Shown: positions 47,821 through 57,624, counted from the stretch's first letter. The stretch is 64,000 nucleotides of DNA from Ostreococcus mediterraneus (GCA_012295225.1 WMKK01000011.1:545262-609261), one strand, 5' to 3'. Notes: generated by a model from the letters alone, not told the origin. Made by a program: numbers and translations.

Positions 47821-48717
47821 TTACGCGGTGGTCGTCGCGCCGTTACGCGCGTTGGCGACGAACGCCTTGATCTTGGCTTCATCCTTGGCGACGCCGCTCG
47901 CATCCGCGACGCCGCTCGCGACATCAACTCCATTCGGATGCGCGGCATCAATCGCCTCTGCAACGTTCTCCGGGGTCAAACCACCAGCAAGTAACCACCC
48001 TTTCCGCGACGCTCCTCTCGGCGCCTTGAGCTTGGTCCAATCGAACGCCGTCCCGCTTCCGGCGTTGACGCCGTCGATGAGCAACCAATCGACCACGCGG
48101 CGAGGACCATTGACAAAATCCACCGCCGCGCGCCACCCTTGTTCGCCAGACATGTTCTTTTGCCGCGCAGCGATAAGTTTATCTTCATCTCCAGGAAACT
48201 TGGTGACAATTTTCCCATTCGCGTCGGCGTTTAATACCCACACGGCTCGAACGCGCATCGGCAACGCCTCCAACGCGTCTCTCGCGCCGTCCCCGTGCAA
48301 TTGCGCGTGATCCACACCGATCGCATCGCACACGCGAACAATAGTCGCAGCATCTTCATCAACAAACACTGCGATCGGAATCGCGCCGTCCGCTTTCGCA
48401 CGCGCCGCGATTGCCTTCGCCACGTCCTCCGTCACCGAACGCTTGCTCTTCGGCCACAAAATCATGCCAATAAAGTCCGCCCCGCTCGCCGTCGCCACCG
48501 CGCAATCCTCCACGCTGGTGATCCCACACACCTTAACTAACGTTTTATTACTCCCATTCCCATTCCCATTCGCATTCGCATTCGACGACGACGCGCGCGC
48601 GGCGCGCGCGCGACGCGCGCGCGGCGAGATCGATGACGTGGTCGTCGATGGTCTTCTCCACGCACTCATCGTCCTCGTCGTCGCCGTCGCCGCGCGCGGT
48701 GCGGTGGATGCCATCAT
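47821..48717 (-). CDS. PAI: Phosphoribosylanthranilate isomerase, plastid
   Basis: The enzyme catalyses the third step of tryptophan synthesis. The product (about 298 residues) has a transit-like N-terminus, then a TIM-barrel pattern: KVCGITSVEDCAVATASGAD, GMILWPKSKRSV, AVFVDEDAATIVRVCDAIGV, AQLHGDG, LLIDGVNAGSGTAFDW, GWLLAGGLTPENV and VASGVADASGVAKD. The catalytic Cys (KVCGI) and Asp (LIDG) are present. Upstream in-frame ATGs at 48837 and 48819 exist; 48717 gives a shorter, typical plastid leader. A short Asn/Gly repeat lies at the leader end. Confidence 0.92.
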   Translation of the reverse strand: MMASTAPRAATATTRTMSAWRRPSTTTSSISPRARRARAARASSSNANANGNGNGSNKTLVKVCGITSVEDCAVATASGADFIGMILWPKSKRSVTEDVAKAIAARAKADGAIPIAVFVDEDAATIVRVCDAIGVDHAQLHGDGARDALEALPMRVRAVWVLNADANGKIVTKFPGDEDKLIAARQKNMSGEQGWRAAVDFVNGPRRVVDWLLIDGVNAGSGTAFDWTKLKAPRGASRKGWLLAGGLTPENVAEAIDAAHPNGVDVASGVADASGVAKDEAKIKAFVANARNGATTTA

Positions 48718-48886
48718 GCGCGCTCTGCACGAAACCTCTCGCGTGCGGTGGTGCGGCGCCGTGCGTTCGCGGATGCGTTTGCGGGTGCGTGCGCGTCGCG
48801 ATGTGTCGTGACGTCGCATTCTATCCAACCGCGACATCGCGTCATTCGTTCACGCGCGACCGGTTTCGTTCGCACGCACGGCCAGC

Positions 48887-48926
48887 CACACACACACACA
48901 TACACACGCACACACACACACACACG
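48887..48926. repeat. (CA)n tract directly upstream of NDP kinase
   Basis: A CA-alternating run, interrupted twice, ends 8 bases before the NDP kinase start codon, so it is likely in its 5' UTR. Confidence 0.9.
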
Positions 48927-48934
48927 CAATTACG

Positions 48935-49706
48935 ATGTCCTCCATGAGCGCACACATGACGAGCCGCGCGGCGACGCAGAAGGTGATGATGACCAAGGGG
49001 CGAAAGGCGACCAACGCGCGCGCGACGCGTGCGGTGACGCGCGCTGGGCGATTTGAAGCCGAGCGCACGTACATCATGATCAAGTGCGTGTAGTGATGCG
49101 TGTCGTGGGGCGAACATCGATCGAGGCGTCGAAGTCGTCGCGTAGGGGTGGGAAGAATGTGTGCTTCTTCAGGGTTGCGTCGCGCGCGAGGTCAATTGTT
49201 TACGGTTTGGATGTCGATCGAGTGGATGTTTTGAGCGCGATACTGACCGCGAACGCGCGTGTGTGCATTGTGTAAACAGGCCGGATGGTGTCCAACGCGG
49301 TGCGGTGGGTGACATCATCTCTCGCTTCGAAAAGAAGGGTATGGTGTTGAAGGGCTTGAAGACGTACCAAGCGCCCAAGGCGGTGGCGGAGGAACACTAC
49401 CAAGATTTGTCCTCTAAGCCGTTCTTCGGTGACTTGGTCAACTACATTTGCTCTGGTCCGGTGGTGGCGATGATCTGGGAAGGCCCGGGTGCGGTGAAGA
49501 GCGCGCGTTTGATGATTGGTGAGACGAACCCGTTGGTGAGCAACCCGGGGACGATTCGCGGGGACTGGGCGGTTGAAGTCGGTCGCAACATCATCCACGG
49601 TTCTGACTCTGTCGAATCCGCCGAGCGTGAAATTGCGCTTTGGTTTGGTGACAAGGCGGGTATCGTTGACTGGACGCCGACCAACACCCCGTGGGTGCGC
49701 GAATAA
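48935..49706 (+). CDS. NDPK: Nucleoside diphosphate kinase, plastid-type (two exons)
   Basis: The enzyme moves the gamma-phosphate between nucleotides through a phospho-histidine. The exons are 48935-49083 and 49280-49706, giving about 191 residues. The first about 40 residues form a leader rich in Ser, Arg and Thr. The core starts [20 protein letters not shown], whose Lys codon is split by the intron (phase 2). The catalytic histidine is in [16 protein letters not shown] (about His156), and [12 protein letters not shown] is the usual C-terminal block. The intron (196 nt) has donor GTGCGT, acceptor AACAG and an ACTGAC branch motif. Confidence 0.94.
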
Positions 49707-50025
49707 GCGAGCAAGCAGCGAGTCTCGATTGAGCGATTGCTACGCCGAGCGCGGTCGTCGCAACGAGAATTATTTAAAAGCCCTGCGATGCGCGTCCATA
49801 ATTCGATTTATTTTTTCACCGATATTAGTGTGATGACTACATTCTTTAAAACCACAAACGCGTCACATGCTATTACGACGATGACGTTGTTAACCACGCG
49901 CGCGGTCAACTCGAGTCAACGGGACGCCTGCAGCCTCAGTCGCGCGAGCGCGTGTCGCGCGTGTCTAATCGCCACGCGCGTCGATATACACACATATCTT
50001 GCCTCGCGTATACACGCACGTCGCG
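49707..50025. other. Intergenic region, nothing recognised
   Basis: The gap holds the NDP kinase 3' end, an AT-rich stretch near 49765-49860 and probably the promoter of the CEP44-like gene. No gene or repeat is seen. Confidence 0.5.
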
Positions 50026-51081
50026 ATGCATGACATCGCAGGCGCGTGCGCGTCGCTCAAACGCGCCCTGCATCGCGCCAAATTCGATTTCACCACCCTT
50101 CGGTCAGCGCTCGGACGAGGAATACCAATAGACACTGCGCTCGCGCGAGGAAATTCGTCGGCGTTCGTGCCCATGCTTCGTCACGCGCTGTGCACGCGTT
50201 CGTCCGCGGTGGCGCGGGCGATCACCAATCGCGGACACGACTTGGTGGGCGTCGATAACGCGCTGCGGTTCACCGAGCGCGCGTTTAGAGCGACGATTGA
50301 TGTTTTTGGGTACAAACCAAAGGCGAGCGCGTTGCAATTCACCTCTGATAGCGGGTTTGCTCGTGTGAAAATAGCCATCGTGAGTGACGTGCTAGCGCTC
50401 GTCGAGACGATGGATATTGATTTCGCGCGTCGCGAGCGGGACAGGCGACGACGGGAGCGACCTGGGGTTGTCGCGTCTTTAACCGCCAAGCGGTGGCGGG
50501 CGCTGAAAGCGCCGCGAACGTTGAGCGCGCCACTCCGCGCCATGATCGCCGCGCGCGATGACATTGGACACGATGAACATGAGGATGGTGCCAACCATGG
50601 ACGGGTACACGAGCTTAAATCGCACAATGACGTACATTGGCGCCGTGTGCCTTCGCCATCGACGGACGCGGACGACATCGAGACGTCGTTTCAAAGCGAC
50701 GACTACGACGACGTTTACGATAACTCACACTATGACGAAGACGGCGATGAAGAAGAAGACGAAATGACGTCGCATGAATGCAGACACAATGACGCGAGAG
50801 AGATTGTCACAGCACTTCGGTTGGAATTCGCTGAAGTGCTCGGTCGAGTGACGAGAGTTGAGAAGGAGCTCGCGGTGGCGAACGCTCGATGCGCGGCTTT
50901 GGAACGCCGAAACGCCGCCGTCGATGATATTAAGCATAATCTCGACACCGCATCACCAACGGTGAACACACACACCAATCGCTCCGTTTGCGAGAAAACA
51001 ACTCCTCACGCACAGGAAACGACTAATTCGTTCATCGAGCGATACGTTCGCAAGCTGCGTGAATGCTCAGACGATAATTAA
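50026..51081 (+). CDS. CEP44-domain protein
   Basis: The 351-residue product has an N-terminal domain (about 1-115) that resembles CEP44, a centriole protein. It shows the segments SSAFVPMLRHALCTRS, LRFTERAFRATIDVFGYKP and LQFTSDSGFARVKIAIVSDVL, in the same order as the family (YKP followed by QF and GFAxxK). The rest is disordered with an acidic middle and a coiled coil (EIVTALRLEFAEVLGRVTRV). The frame upstream begins with TTG, so the ATG at 50026 is used. Function as a centriole or microtubule factor is an inference. Confidence 0.7.
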   Translation: MHDIAGACASLKRALHRAKFDFTTLRSALGRGIPIDTALARGNSSAFVPMLRHALCTRSSAVARAITNRGHDLVGVDNALRFTERAFRATIDVFGYKPKASALQFTSDSGFARVKIAIVSDVLALVETMDIDFARRERDRRRRERPGVVASLTAKRWRALKAPRTLSAPLRAMIAARDDIGHDEHEDGANHGRVHELKSHNDVHWRRVPSPSTDADDIETSFQSDDYDDVYDNSHYDEDGDEEEDEMTSHECRHNDAREIVTALRLEFAEVLGRVTRVEKELAVANARCAALERRNAAVDDIKHNLDTASPTVNTHTNRSVCEKTTPHAQETTNSFIERYVRKLRECSDDN

Positions 51082-51149
51082 TCAACTCCTTAGAATGTGG
51101 AACGTAATTGGTACGCTATTGGCTATGAGCTATTTTGCTTCTATGCATA

Positions 51150-52337
51150 CTATTTTGTTCTATCACCGCGCGCACGCGCAACGAAGACAGCAGCGACGAC
51201 GAACATCGACGCGCCAGACGCAACGACAAACGGCCGTTCGCGACAAAACTTTGAGCATCGCTCGAAAACGCTCCCGCTCGAAATCTCGCCTTTTATCGTT
51301 GAAACTTCCACGTTCGCGTTTTGTTCTTTTGCCTCCATGGCCGCCATGGCGTCACCATCCATCATTCGCCCGTACACTGCACGCTCGGCGTCATTTGCGG
51401 CGGTGATTTGCCGACGCACGCGCACAAACGCTTCACGAATCGCGCGGTCCTTACTCAATTCAAGCGCCTCGCGAAGCACCTCAAGCGCGCTCGCGAGTTC
51501 CCCCAAAGCCTCAAGCGCTTGCGATTTTCGATACATCGCCTTGACGTTCGTCGCTTCGATATAGAGTGCGTCGTCGCATCGACGGCACACGTCAACAAAG
51601 CGCTCGAGCTTTAACAGCGTCGCGGCGGCGTTTACGTGAAACGTCACCAACACCCGCTCCGTCGCCTTCACGTCATCCTGCGTCCCAGTTCCAGACATTA
51701 AAACACGCGCGAGTGCATTCGCACCATCGTCGTACCGCCGCAGCGCGCGCGCGTACTCCCCACGCGAAAACAACTCGTTGGCTTCCGATTTCTTCGCGTC
51801 GGCGTATCGCTTCGCGTCCTCGTCCCGCGCGTCCACCGACAACCCTCCCGTGCGTGCGATGCTCAACACCTCAAACTCATACTCAATATATACATCCCTC
51901 GGCGCATCGAACGGGGCCGAGGCGAACGGCGCGCCACCGCTCGGCACGACGACCCCGAGCCGTTGGCCGACGCGCGCCGAGAGCGTCGCCGCTTCCAGTC
52001 CCGCGCACAACGTCGCGTCTACGCCGTCCATCACGTGCGTTTCGATGCGTGGCGACGCGTGCAATACAGCGTCATGTACGATTCCGTCATCGATGAATGC
52101 GCGCGCGCGCCAGCCGTACATGGCGAGCGTGACCGTGTCATCTAATCCAGGCGGCGCGACATCATCGTCATCATCTTCTGCGTCATCGTCTTTTTGTGCA
52201 ATCGCTCGCACACGAATTCGCGTATTCGGCGGCAGTCGCGGTCCGATAGTGACGACGCGTATCGCACTTGCATCGATCTCCACCACGGTCGCGATCGAGG
52301 TCGATGGCGACGGCGATGATGCCGAAACGGTAGCCAT
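51150..52337 (-). CDS. FKBP-like TPR protein with C-terminal membrane anchor
   Basis: The 395-residue product has a degenerate FKBP-like domain (about 15-150; TVTLAMYGWRARAFIDDGIVHDA and GVDATLCAGLEAATLSARVG), a three-repeat TPR region (about 175-310; ANELFSRGEYARALRRYDDG and NVKAMYRKSQALEALGELASAL) and a C-terminal hydrophobic segment (FVVASGASMFVVAAVFVARA). This resembles tail-anchored FKBP42/TWD1 or FKBP8. Key peptidyl-prolyl isomerase residues look missing, so it may be a co-chaperone. A farther ATG at 52415 is possible. Confidence 0.75.
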   Translation of the reverse strand: MATVSASSPSPSTSIATVVEIDASAIRVVTIGPRLPPNTRIRVRAIAQKDDDAEDDDDDVAPPGLDDTVTLAMYGWRARAFIDDGIVHDAVLHASPRIETHVMDGVDATLCAGLEAATLSARVGQRLGVVVPSGGAPFASAPFDAPRDVYIEYEFEVLSIARTGGLSVDARDEDAKRYADAKKSEANELFSRGEYARALRRYDDGANALARVLMSGTGTQDDVKATERVLVTFHVNAAATLLKLERFVDVCRRCDDALYIEATNVKAMYRKSQALEALGELASALEVLREALELSKDRAIREAFVRVRRQITAANDAERAVYGRMMDGDAMAAMEAKEQNANVEVSTIKGEISSGSVFERCSKFCRERPFVVASGASMFVVAAVFVARARGDRTK

Positions 52338-52663
52338 CGCGCGACGAGTTGTGAGGACGACTCGACGCGGCGTTAACGCGAGGCGCTTCGTGCGGACACG
52401 TCTCGAATGATGCATCGTTCACGAAAATCGTGGATTAATCATTTTGTTTCAATCATTTGTCTACTATGCAATGCTACGGTCCATGTCGTCGTCGTCGAGG
52501 TTTCGTTGGCGGCGTCTCGCGACCCACCGAAACGCGCCGCGCTCACCTCACGCACCCACACACACGGCTGTGTCGTCGTCGTCGTCGTCGTCGTCATCAT
52601 CATCATCATCTATACTGTTATAACACTAAGTACTTCGCGGCTTTCTTCCCGTGTACCTGCCGT

Positions 52664-52972
52664 TTACATGTTTGCTTGTCGGCGGAACTCGAGCGCGCGT
52701 TGCTGGTACCCCACTTGCGTCTTATCCCCGAATTGCGCCCACGTCATGCGCCCCTTGCCTCTCGCCTCCCGTCGTCGGTTCGCCGCCTCTTCGCTGAGCA
52801 TAAGTGCAGTGTCCCCGTTCACGCCCGGGCTCATGCGAGCGACGCGCGACATGCCCACGGCGTTCCACGCGAGGGCGATTTGCAAACCCCAGAACCCCAA
52901 CTTGAAGTAGTCTTCTTGGCAGCGCGCGCTGTTCGGATCGCCGGTGTAGCTCGGAGGGGCGAATTCAGACAT
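52664..52972 (-). CDS. Small unrecognised protein with one hydrophobic segment
   Basis: The 102-residue product (MSEFAPPSYTGDPNSARCQE at the start) has a moderately hydrophobic stretch (YFKLGFWGLQIALAWNAVG) and a charged C-terminal helix (LSEEAANRRREARGKGRMTW then AQFGDKTQVGYQQRALEFRR). Composition and size suggest a small organelle or membrane-complex subunit, but no family is recognised. The frame is complete and in good context. Confidence 0.6.
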   Translation of the reverse strand: MSEFAPPSYTGDPNSARCQEDYFKLGFWGLQIALAWNAVGMSRVARMSPGVNGDTALMLSEEAANRRREARGKGRMTWAQFGDKTQVGYQQRALEFRRQANM

Positions 52973-53149
52973 TGTTCGTGGTGTATCGCGTGTGGTGTCC
53001 TCGGTCGGTGGTGCGCGCGACGACGTGCGGCGATGAATGAGGACTTCGATGCGCGAGCGCTGTGGTAAACCCTCGCGAATGGACGACGGCGGCGCGCGCG
53101 CGTTTACTGTTTGCTTCCAACGCGCGTGGTTGTGGTTTTACAGATTGAT

Positions 53150-54100
53150 TTAATTGAATGTGAGCATAGATGGATGCATGAAGCCACAATCGCCAAACGT
53201 TCGGACGCTCACGCCGCCGTCTGGGAAGAAATCGACGCGCGTGATGGATCCATTGTACAGAGACGCGCGTAGCCACGCGTCGGGTGGGCATTGAATCGCA
53301 CGTAATGTGGAATATCGGATCACATTCGCGTGACACACGACAATTTCGTGCGTCGTCGATGGTATGCTGGACGATGCCGTCGTTGATGACGACGTAGACG
53401 ATGCAATTGATGACGACGAAGACGACGACGACGACATCGCATCTGTGTCCACCATTATTGATGATGACCGCGACGTTGCTGGCGGCAATGCGCGATAACA
53501 TATCGAACGAAATGCCGATTCTATGCGAGGTGCATCTTTCACGTGCGTCTCTTCGCTTTGCCTCCACGTATCTGGTTCTGGACGCACCGGCGCGCCCTCG
53601 CGCAAGACATCCGCCGCGCGCCGCTCGACGTCTTTTGGAAACACCGTCGCGATTATGTCCGCCGTCATTTTCGCCCGCACCATCGTCGAATACGTGATCT
53701 TTTCCGGTACGTTCACCCCCTCGGCGTGAAGTAATTCGCGCAAGCGTTCGCCTGTGCGTCTCGCCTGCAGCTCGCCGAGCGCCGTGAGCCGCCGCGCGCC
53801 GTCATCTTCTCCCGAAACCTCTGCTGTCGCCTGACCGTGTCGAACGAACCACACCACGCGCGTCACGTTCGAATGCAATGCATCGCTATCGTCTGCGCGC
53901 CCGTCCCAGTCGTCGTCCCACGTCGTGCGCGTGGTGTGATCGATTTTCAACCGCGAGTTCGACGGTTGAGCTGTCGGCGTCTCGGGCGAGCCCTGCCGCC
54001 TGCGCCGCGCGTCTTCGAGGGAGTACGACGTCGACGTCGACGCGTAGACCACGAGCGATGCGGTGCCGAGCGCCGTGGCGCATCGACGGCTCGCGAACAT
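53150..54100 (-). CDS. PGAM5-like mitochondrial histidine phosphatase
   Basis: PGAM5 is a Ser/Thr phosphatase of the phosphoglycerate-mutase fold at mitochondrial membranes. The 316-residue product has an N-terminal membrane-anchor-like segment (ALGTASLVVYASTSTSY), the WDDDWDGR segment typical of the multimerisation motif, catalytic VWFVRHGQ (about 84-90), an acid in the TYSTMVRAKMTADII helix, and VVCHANVIRY with the second histidine. Its end, ITRVDFFPDGGVSVRTFGDCGF, matches PGAM5. A Ser-rich low-complexity insert (about 218-248) interrupts the fold. Confidence 0.85.
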   Translation of the reverse strand: MFASRRCATALGTASLVVYASTSTSYSLEDARRRRQGSPETPTAQPSNSRLKIDHTTRTTWDDDWDGRADDSDALHSNVTRVVWFVRHGQATAEVSGEDDGARRLTALGELQARRTGERLRELLHAEGVNVPEKITYSTMVRAKMTADIIATVFPKDVERRAADVLREGAPVRPEPDTWRQSEETHVKDAPRIESAFRSICYRALPPATSRSSSIMVDTDAMSSSSSSSSSIASSTSSSTTASSSIPSTTHEIVVCHANVIRYSTLRAIQCPPDAWLRASLYNGSITRVDFFPDGGVSVRTFGDCGFMHPSMLTFN

Positions 54101-54215
54101 GATTCAATCGCGCGTGCGTTGCAATGGCGTCGGTGGTGGCCAAAAAGTTGGTTGGGAACAATTCGACTAGCTGCTCGTATTACAAGATGAATGAATGAAT
54201 GATAATAAATGCATG

Positions 54216-56603
54216 TTAGGACTCTTCAAAGCTGACACCATCGGTAATGCCCTCGAAGAATGATGGGCGCTTCGCGTGAGCTTCGTGGATGACAACGTGG
54301 GAGACGCCGCTTACGGATAAGTCTTCGTCGATGACTTGCGGGAGGAATTTGACGCCCAGCAAGTCAATCAATTTTCTGTTATCGGGGTCGGTGTTGTGCA
54401 CGCGAACTGTTTTACCGGCGTCGGCATAGCGTTCGTACAAGGAGTTTAACGCATTCAAAGATGAATAGTCTTTGATTTTGCACCTGTCCATGTAAATGAC
54501 GACGTCTTCGGGATCGGGACCGACGCGGAAGTGATTTTTGAATTCTCTGTCAGTACCAAAGAACAATTCACCACGCACATCGTATGCGACACGAGTGGTG
54601 CCTCGCTCGCATCCCCATACGGCTTCTTCGCGACGCTCGACTTTGAGCGCGCCCGTGGAGTTATCCCAAGCGTAGAAAAGCGCGGCGACGACGACGCCCA
54701 CGCCAACGGCGATGGCCAAGTTGGTACGTTCCGTGATGACAGTGACCAAGATGATGATTGTCGAATCCTTCCAACGAATGCGATCATTTGTGTCAAAAAA
54801 GCACGCGCGTTGTCGTCGGCCAGCGTAATCTACGCGCGTGCCATCTTCTTGTCGTCCACAAATTAAGCTCTTGATATCGCCAGACATGAGCGGTAAACAC
54901 GTCCAATCAAAGGTGTAAATGATAATCATGAACAACACCCCCGTCAATGCGGCGAGGGGGATGAGTTCAATCACCTGAGAAGCGGCGACGACGAATACGA
55001 GAAAGATCACCGATGCAAAAGTAGTGGATAAACGGCCGTAGCCACCGGATTTGACGTTGATTGTCGACTGTCCAATCATCGCATCTCCTCCCATGGATGT
55101 GAACATTCCAGAAATGGCATTCGCCAAGCCTTGCGCGACGCATTCCTGTGTGTATCGACCCGAGCCGTCCGAGGTGTCGTCTAAAATTTCATCTACAAAC
55201 TGCAACGTCAAAACAGACTCAATCAAACCCACGGCGGCGAGGGAGAAGGAGATTGGTAAAACGTGTATGAAGGATTTCCCCGTGAGTTTCACTTGCGGCG
55301 TGTGATACATCGGTAACGCCCCGTTCACAGCCGCGCGGTCTTTCACGGTTGGAGTATCTAAACCAATCAACGGTCGGTTGATGGCGTGCTCGAATATCAG
55401 GCACCAAAGAATCGCCGCCAAAGACGATGGGATGATTTTTGTGTACTTTGGTAAAATGTACACGATGGCCATTGATGTGGCGACGTAAAACAACATAATC
55501 CAAGTCACGGCTTGGTCCAGTGTGCGCCACACCCTGACATCTTCGTATCCGCCGTGAATGGCATAGTCGCTACTGGTTTCGAACTCGGCGGGGGAAATGT
55601 CACCGCTCGAGTCGGCGTCGACTTCGGATACGACGCTCGAGACGTACGCAGCCAACTGCGTGGAGTCCAAATCAGGAAGCTCTGACGCAAAAACTGCCGA
55701 TACCTCGCTCGAAGTAATGATATTATTGCTATCAGAATCAAACACCGCAAACGCGCTGTCCCAATCCTTTTCTTTAAAAGACTCAATTTGAGCCTTGAAA
55801 ATGATGATGGCCAAACCGTTGACGAAACCAATCATGACTGTTGTCGGAATCATTCGCATTAATTTACCCGCCTGCAACACCCCGAGCACGATTTGAATCA
55901 CTCCACAGAAAATCATCACCATGAACAACCATTCCAATCGCGCGTTGTACGCTTGCTCGCGTAAACTCAAGCATCCACTCGAGACGTCCCCGGTGCACCC
56001 GGCGATTTCGCCCCACTCCAACAACGTCGCTTGCGGCAACAATCCATCCGTCTCCATCACCTTCACAGCCACGACCGCCATCGCACCCGCGGCACCGCTC
56101 ACCATACCAGGTCTACCACCGACCAATGCGGTGACGATGCCCATAAAGAACGTCGCATACAATCCAACAATCGGGTCCACGTTTGCCACAAACGAAAAAG
56201 CCACCGACTCTGGTACGTACACCAACGACACCGTGAGCCCGGATAAGATTTCATTCTTAAACCTCAAAGGATTCGCCTTGTAATACGCATACGCCTCCTT
56301 CGCGTACTTCGGACCCGACAGAAACGTATCGGAGAACCCAAACCGGTGACAAAACCGCTGCATCGTGTTCATGGTGGCCACCTTCTCAGCCAACTCGCGT
56401 TCGTCCGCGAGGTCTTCCAGCTGCTGGCGCGACAGCGAGTGATGCACCGGGGCGCCATCGGGCGTGGACACAGACGCGTGCGCTTGTCCCGCGTCGTTCG
56501 CGACCGCCATCGCGCGAAATATCCGATCACGTCGCGACGACGTGTGAGGGAGACGCGTGGTGTCGTTCTGGCGGCTTGGCGACCACGCGCCCTCGGCTCG
56601 CAT
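54216..56603 (-). CDS. SulP (SLC26) anion transporter with EF-hand insert and STAS domain
   Basis: The 795-residue product has the SulP core (SGLTVSLVYVPESVAFSFVANV, PIVGLYATFFMGIVTALVGGRPGMVSGAAGAMAVV), many membrane helices and a C-terminal STAS domain (about 680-770; DVVIYMDRCKIKDYSSLNAL). Two EF-hand loops (FDSDSNNIITSSE and VDADSSGDISPAE) lie at about 285-342, inserted between membrane helices. SulP proteins carry sulfate, bicarbonate or other anions; the substrate here is unknown. The insert suggests calcium control. A second in-frame ATG at 56510 (MAVANDAG) is an alternative start. Confidence 0.9.
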   Translation of the reverse strand: MRAEGAWSPSRQNDTTRLPHTSSRRDRIFRAMAVANDAGQAHASVSTPDGAPVHHSLSRQQLEDLADERELAEKVATMNTMQRFCHRFGFSDTFLSGPKYAKEAYAYYKANPLRFKNEILSGLTVSLVYVPESVAFSFVANVDPIVGLYATFFMGIVTALVGGRPGMVSGAAGAMAVVAVKVMETDGLLPQATLLEWGEIAGCTGDVSSGCLSLREQAYNARLEWLFMVMIFCGVIQIVLGVLQAGKLMRMIPTTVMIGFVNGLAIIIFKAQIESFKEKDWDSAFAVFDSDSNNIITSSEVSAVFASELPDLDSTQLAAYVSSVVSEVDADSSGDISPAEFETSSDYAIHGGYEDVRVWRTLDQAVTWIMLFYVATSMAIVYILPKYTKIIPSSLAAILWCLIFEHAINRPLIGLDTPTVKDRAAVNGALPMYHTPQVKLTGKSFIHVLPISFSLAAVGLIESVLTLQFVDEILDDTSDGSGRYTQECVAQGLANAISGMFTSMGGDAMIGQSTINVKSGGYGRLSTTFASVIFLVFVVAASQVIELIPLAALTGVLFMIIIYTFDWTCLPLMSGDIKSLICGRQEDGTRVDYAGRRQRACFFDTNDRIRWKDSTIIILVTVITERTNLAIAVGVGVVVAALFYAWDNSTGALKVERREEAVWGCERGTTRVAYDVRGELFFGTDREFKNHFRVGPDPEDVVIYMDRCKIKDYSSLNALNSLYERYADAGKTVRVHNTDPDNRKLIDLLGVKFLPQVIDEDLSVSGVSHVVIHEAHAKRPSFFEGITDGVSFEES

Positions 56604-56835
56604 TGGATGACGATTTAATCACATCGTGCGATGAGGTATGTCAATCGTCGACGTCGTCAAGGGTGCGTGATGAGGTTGTGTTCATTGTGGTTTGGGCTTT
56701 TAAGCGTGTGCGCGCGCGAGCCGAGGCAGACGAAAGTCGCGGGCGTTGCGTAGACAAACATTTGGAATACGTTCTCTTTCGTATTCAACACTCTAAGAAT
56801 ACTAAGCACGACGTGTCTCACTCAACGCGAGGCGT

Positions 56836-57621
56836 CTAGTTAGCTCTGGCAACGCGACCAGCCTTGTGGAGGGCGGACACGCGGGCGAGAGCCGCTTTCT
56901 GTGCGCGTAAAAGAGAGTACATAAACGATACGATTGGTCAGTACGGCGGCGAGAGATGGGCGACGTAGCGTAGCGCGTACGCAAAGGCGCCGCTCGATCG
57001 CATGGTGCGCGAAAGTCGTGAGAGCCTTACGCGTGCACGCACGCACGCGAACGAACGCGCATGCATCGCATCACGAGACGCGACAACTCGTGCGCTTTGA
57101 ACCTCGAGGTTGGACGTCCGTCGCGCGTTCGCGACTGGGAAACCCTAACACATCGCTCACGCACCTCCAAGTCCGCACGACCCGCGCACGCGAGCTTGGT
57201 TTCGCCCACTTGCGAGCGGAACGTCCCGGCGCACTTCTTCCCGTTCACAACCGTCGCCGCCTTGGCCGCATCGGCGAGTTCTTGAATGTCAACCGCCGTC
57301 GCGCCGTTGGCGAGACCTGCGTTCGCGCGCGAAAGGATCGCCATCGGTTAGCTCGTCGCGCTCGCATCGCACACCACGCGCGCATTCGCACCGCTCGAAT
57401 CGCGATGGATATACAACGAATATTCACCCATAGATTTGCGCGTCGCATCGCGCGATCGATCGCATCGCGCACGCACCAGACGCCTTGAACGAGTGTTCGG
57501 CGGTGAGGTTCCCAGCTTCGTTGGAGAAGCGCGTGTTGTTCACGCTCGTCTTCAAGTGCGCGTTGTGCGACTTGGTGAGCTGCCAGAGCAATTCCGAGGA
57601 TGCGTCGACGTGGGAAATCAT
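56836..57621 (-). CDS. RPL28: 60S ribosomal protein L28e (three exons)
   Basis: The exons in transcript order are 57621-57477, 57316-57165 and 56898-56836, giving 119 residues. Exon 1 encodes SSELLWQLTKSHNAHLKTSV and FSNEAGNLTAEHSFKASG, exon 2 LANGATAVDIQELADAAKAA up to GRADLE, and exon 3 KAALARVSALHKAGRVARAN and the stop. Joined, this reads as L28e including the RADLEKAALARVSALHK end. Intron 1 is 160 nt and intron 2 is 266 nt; both have donor GTGCGT and CTAAC or CTGAC branch motifs. A (CA)n tract lies just upstream of the ATG. Confidence 0.9.
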
Positions 57622-57624
57622 CTT

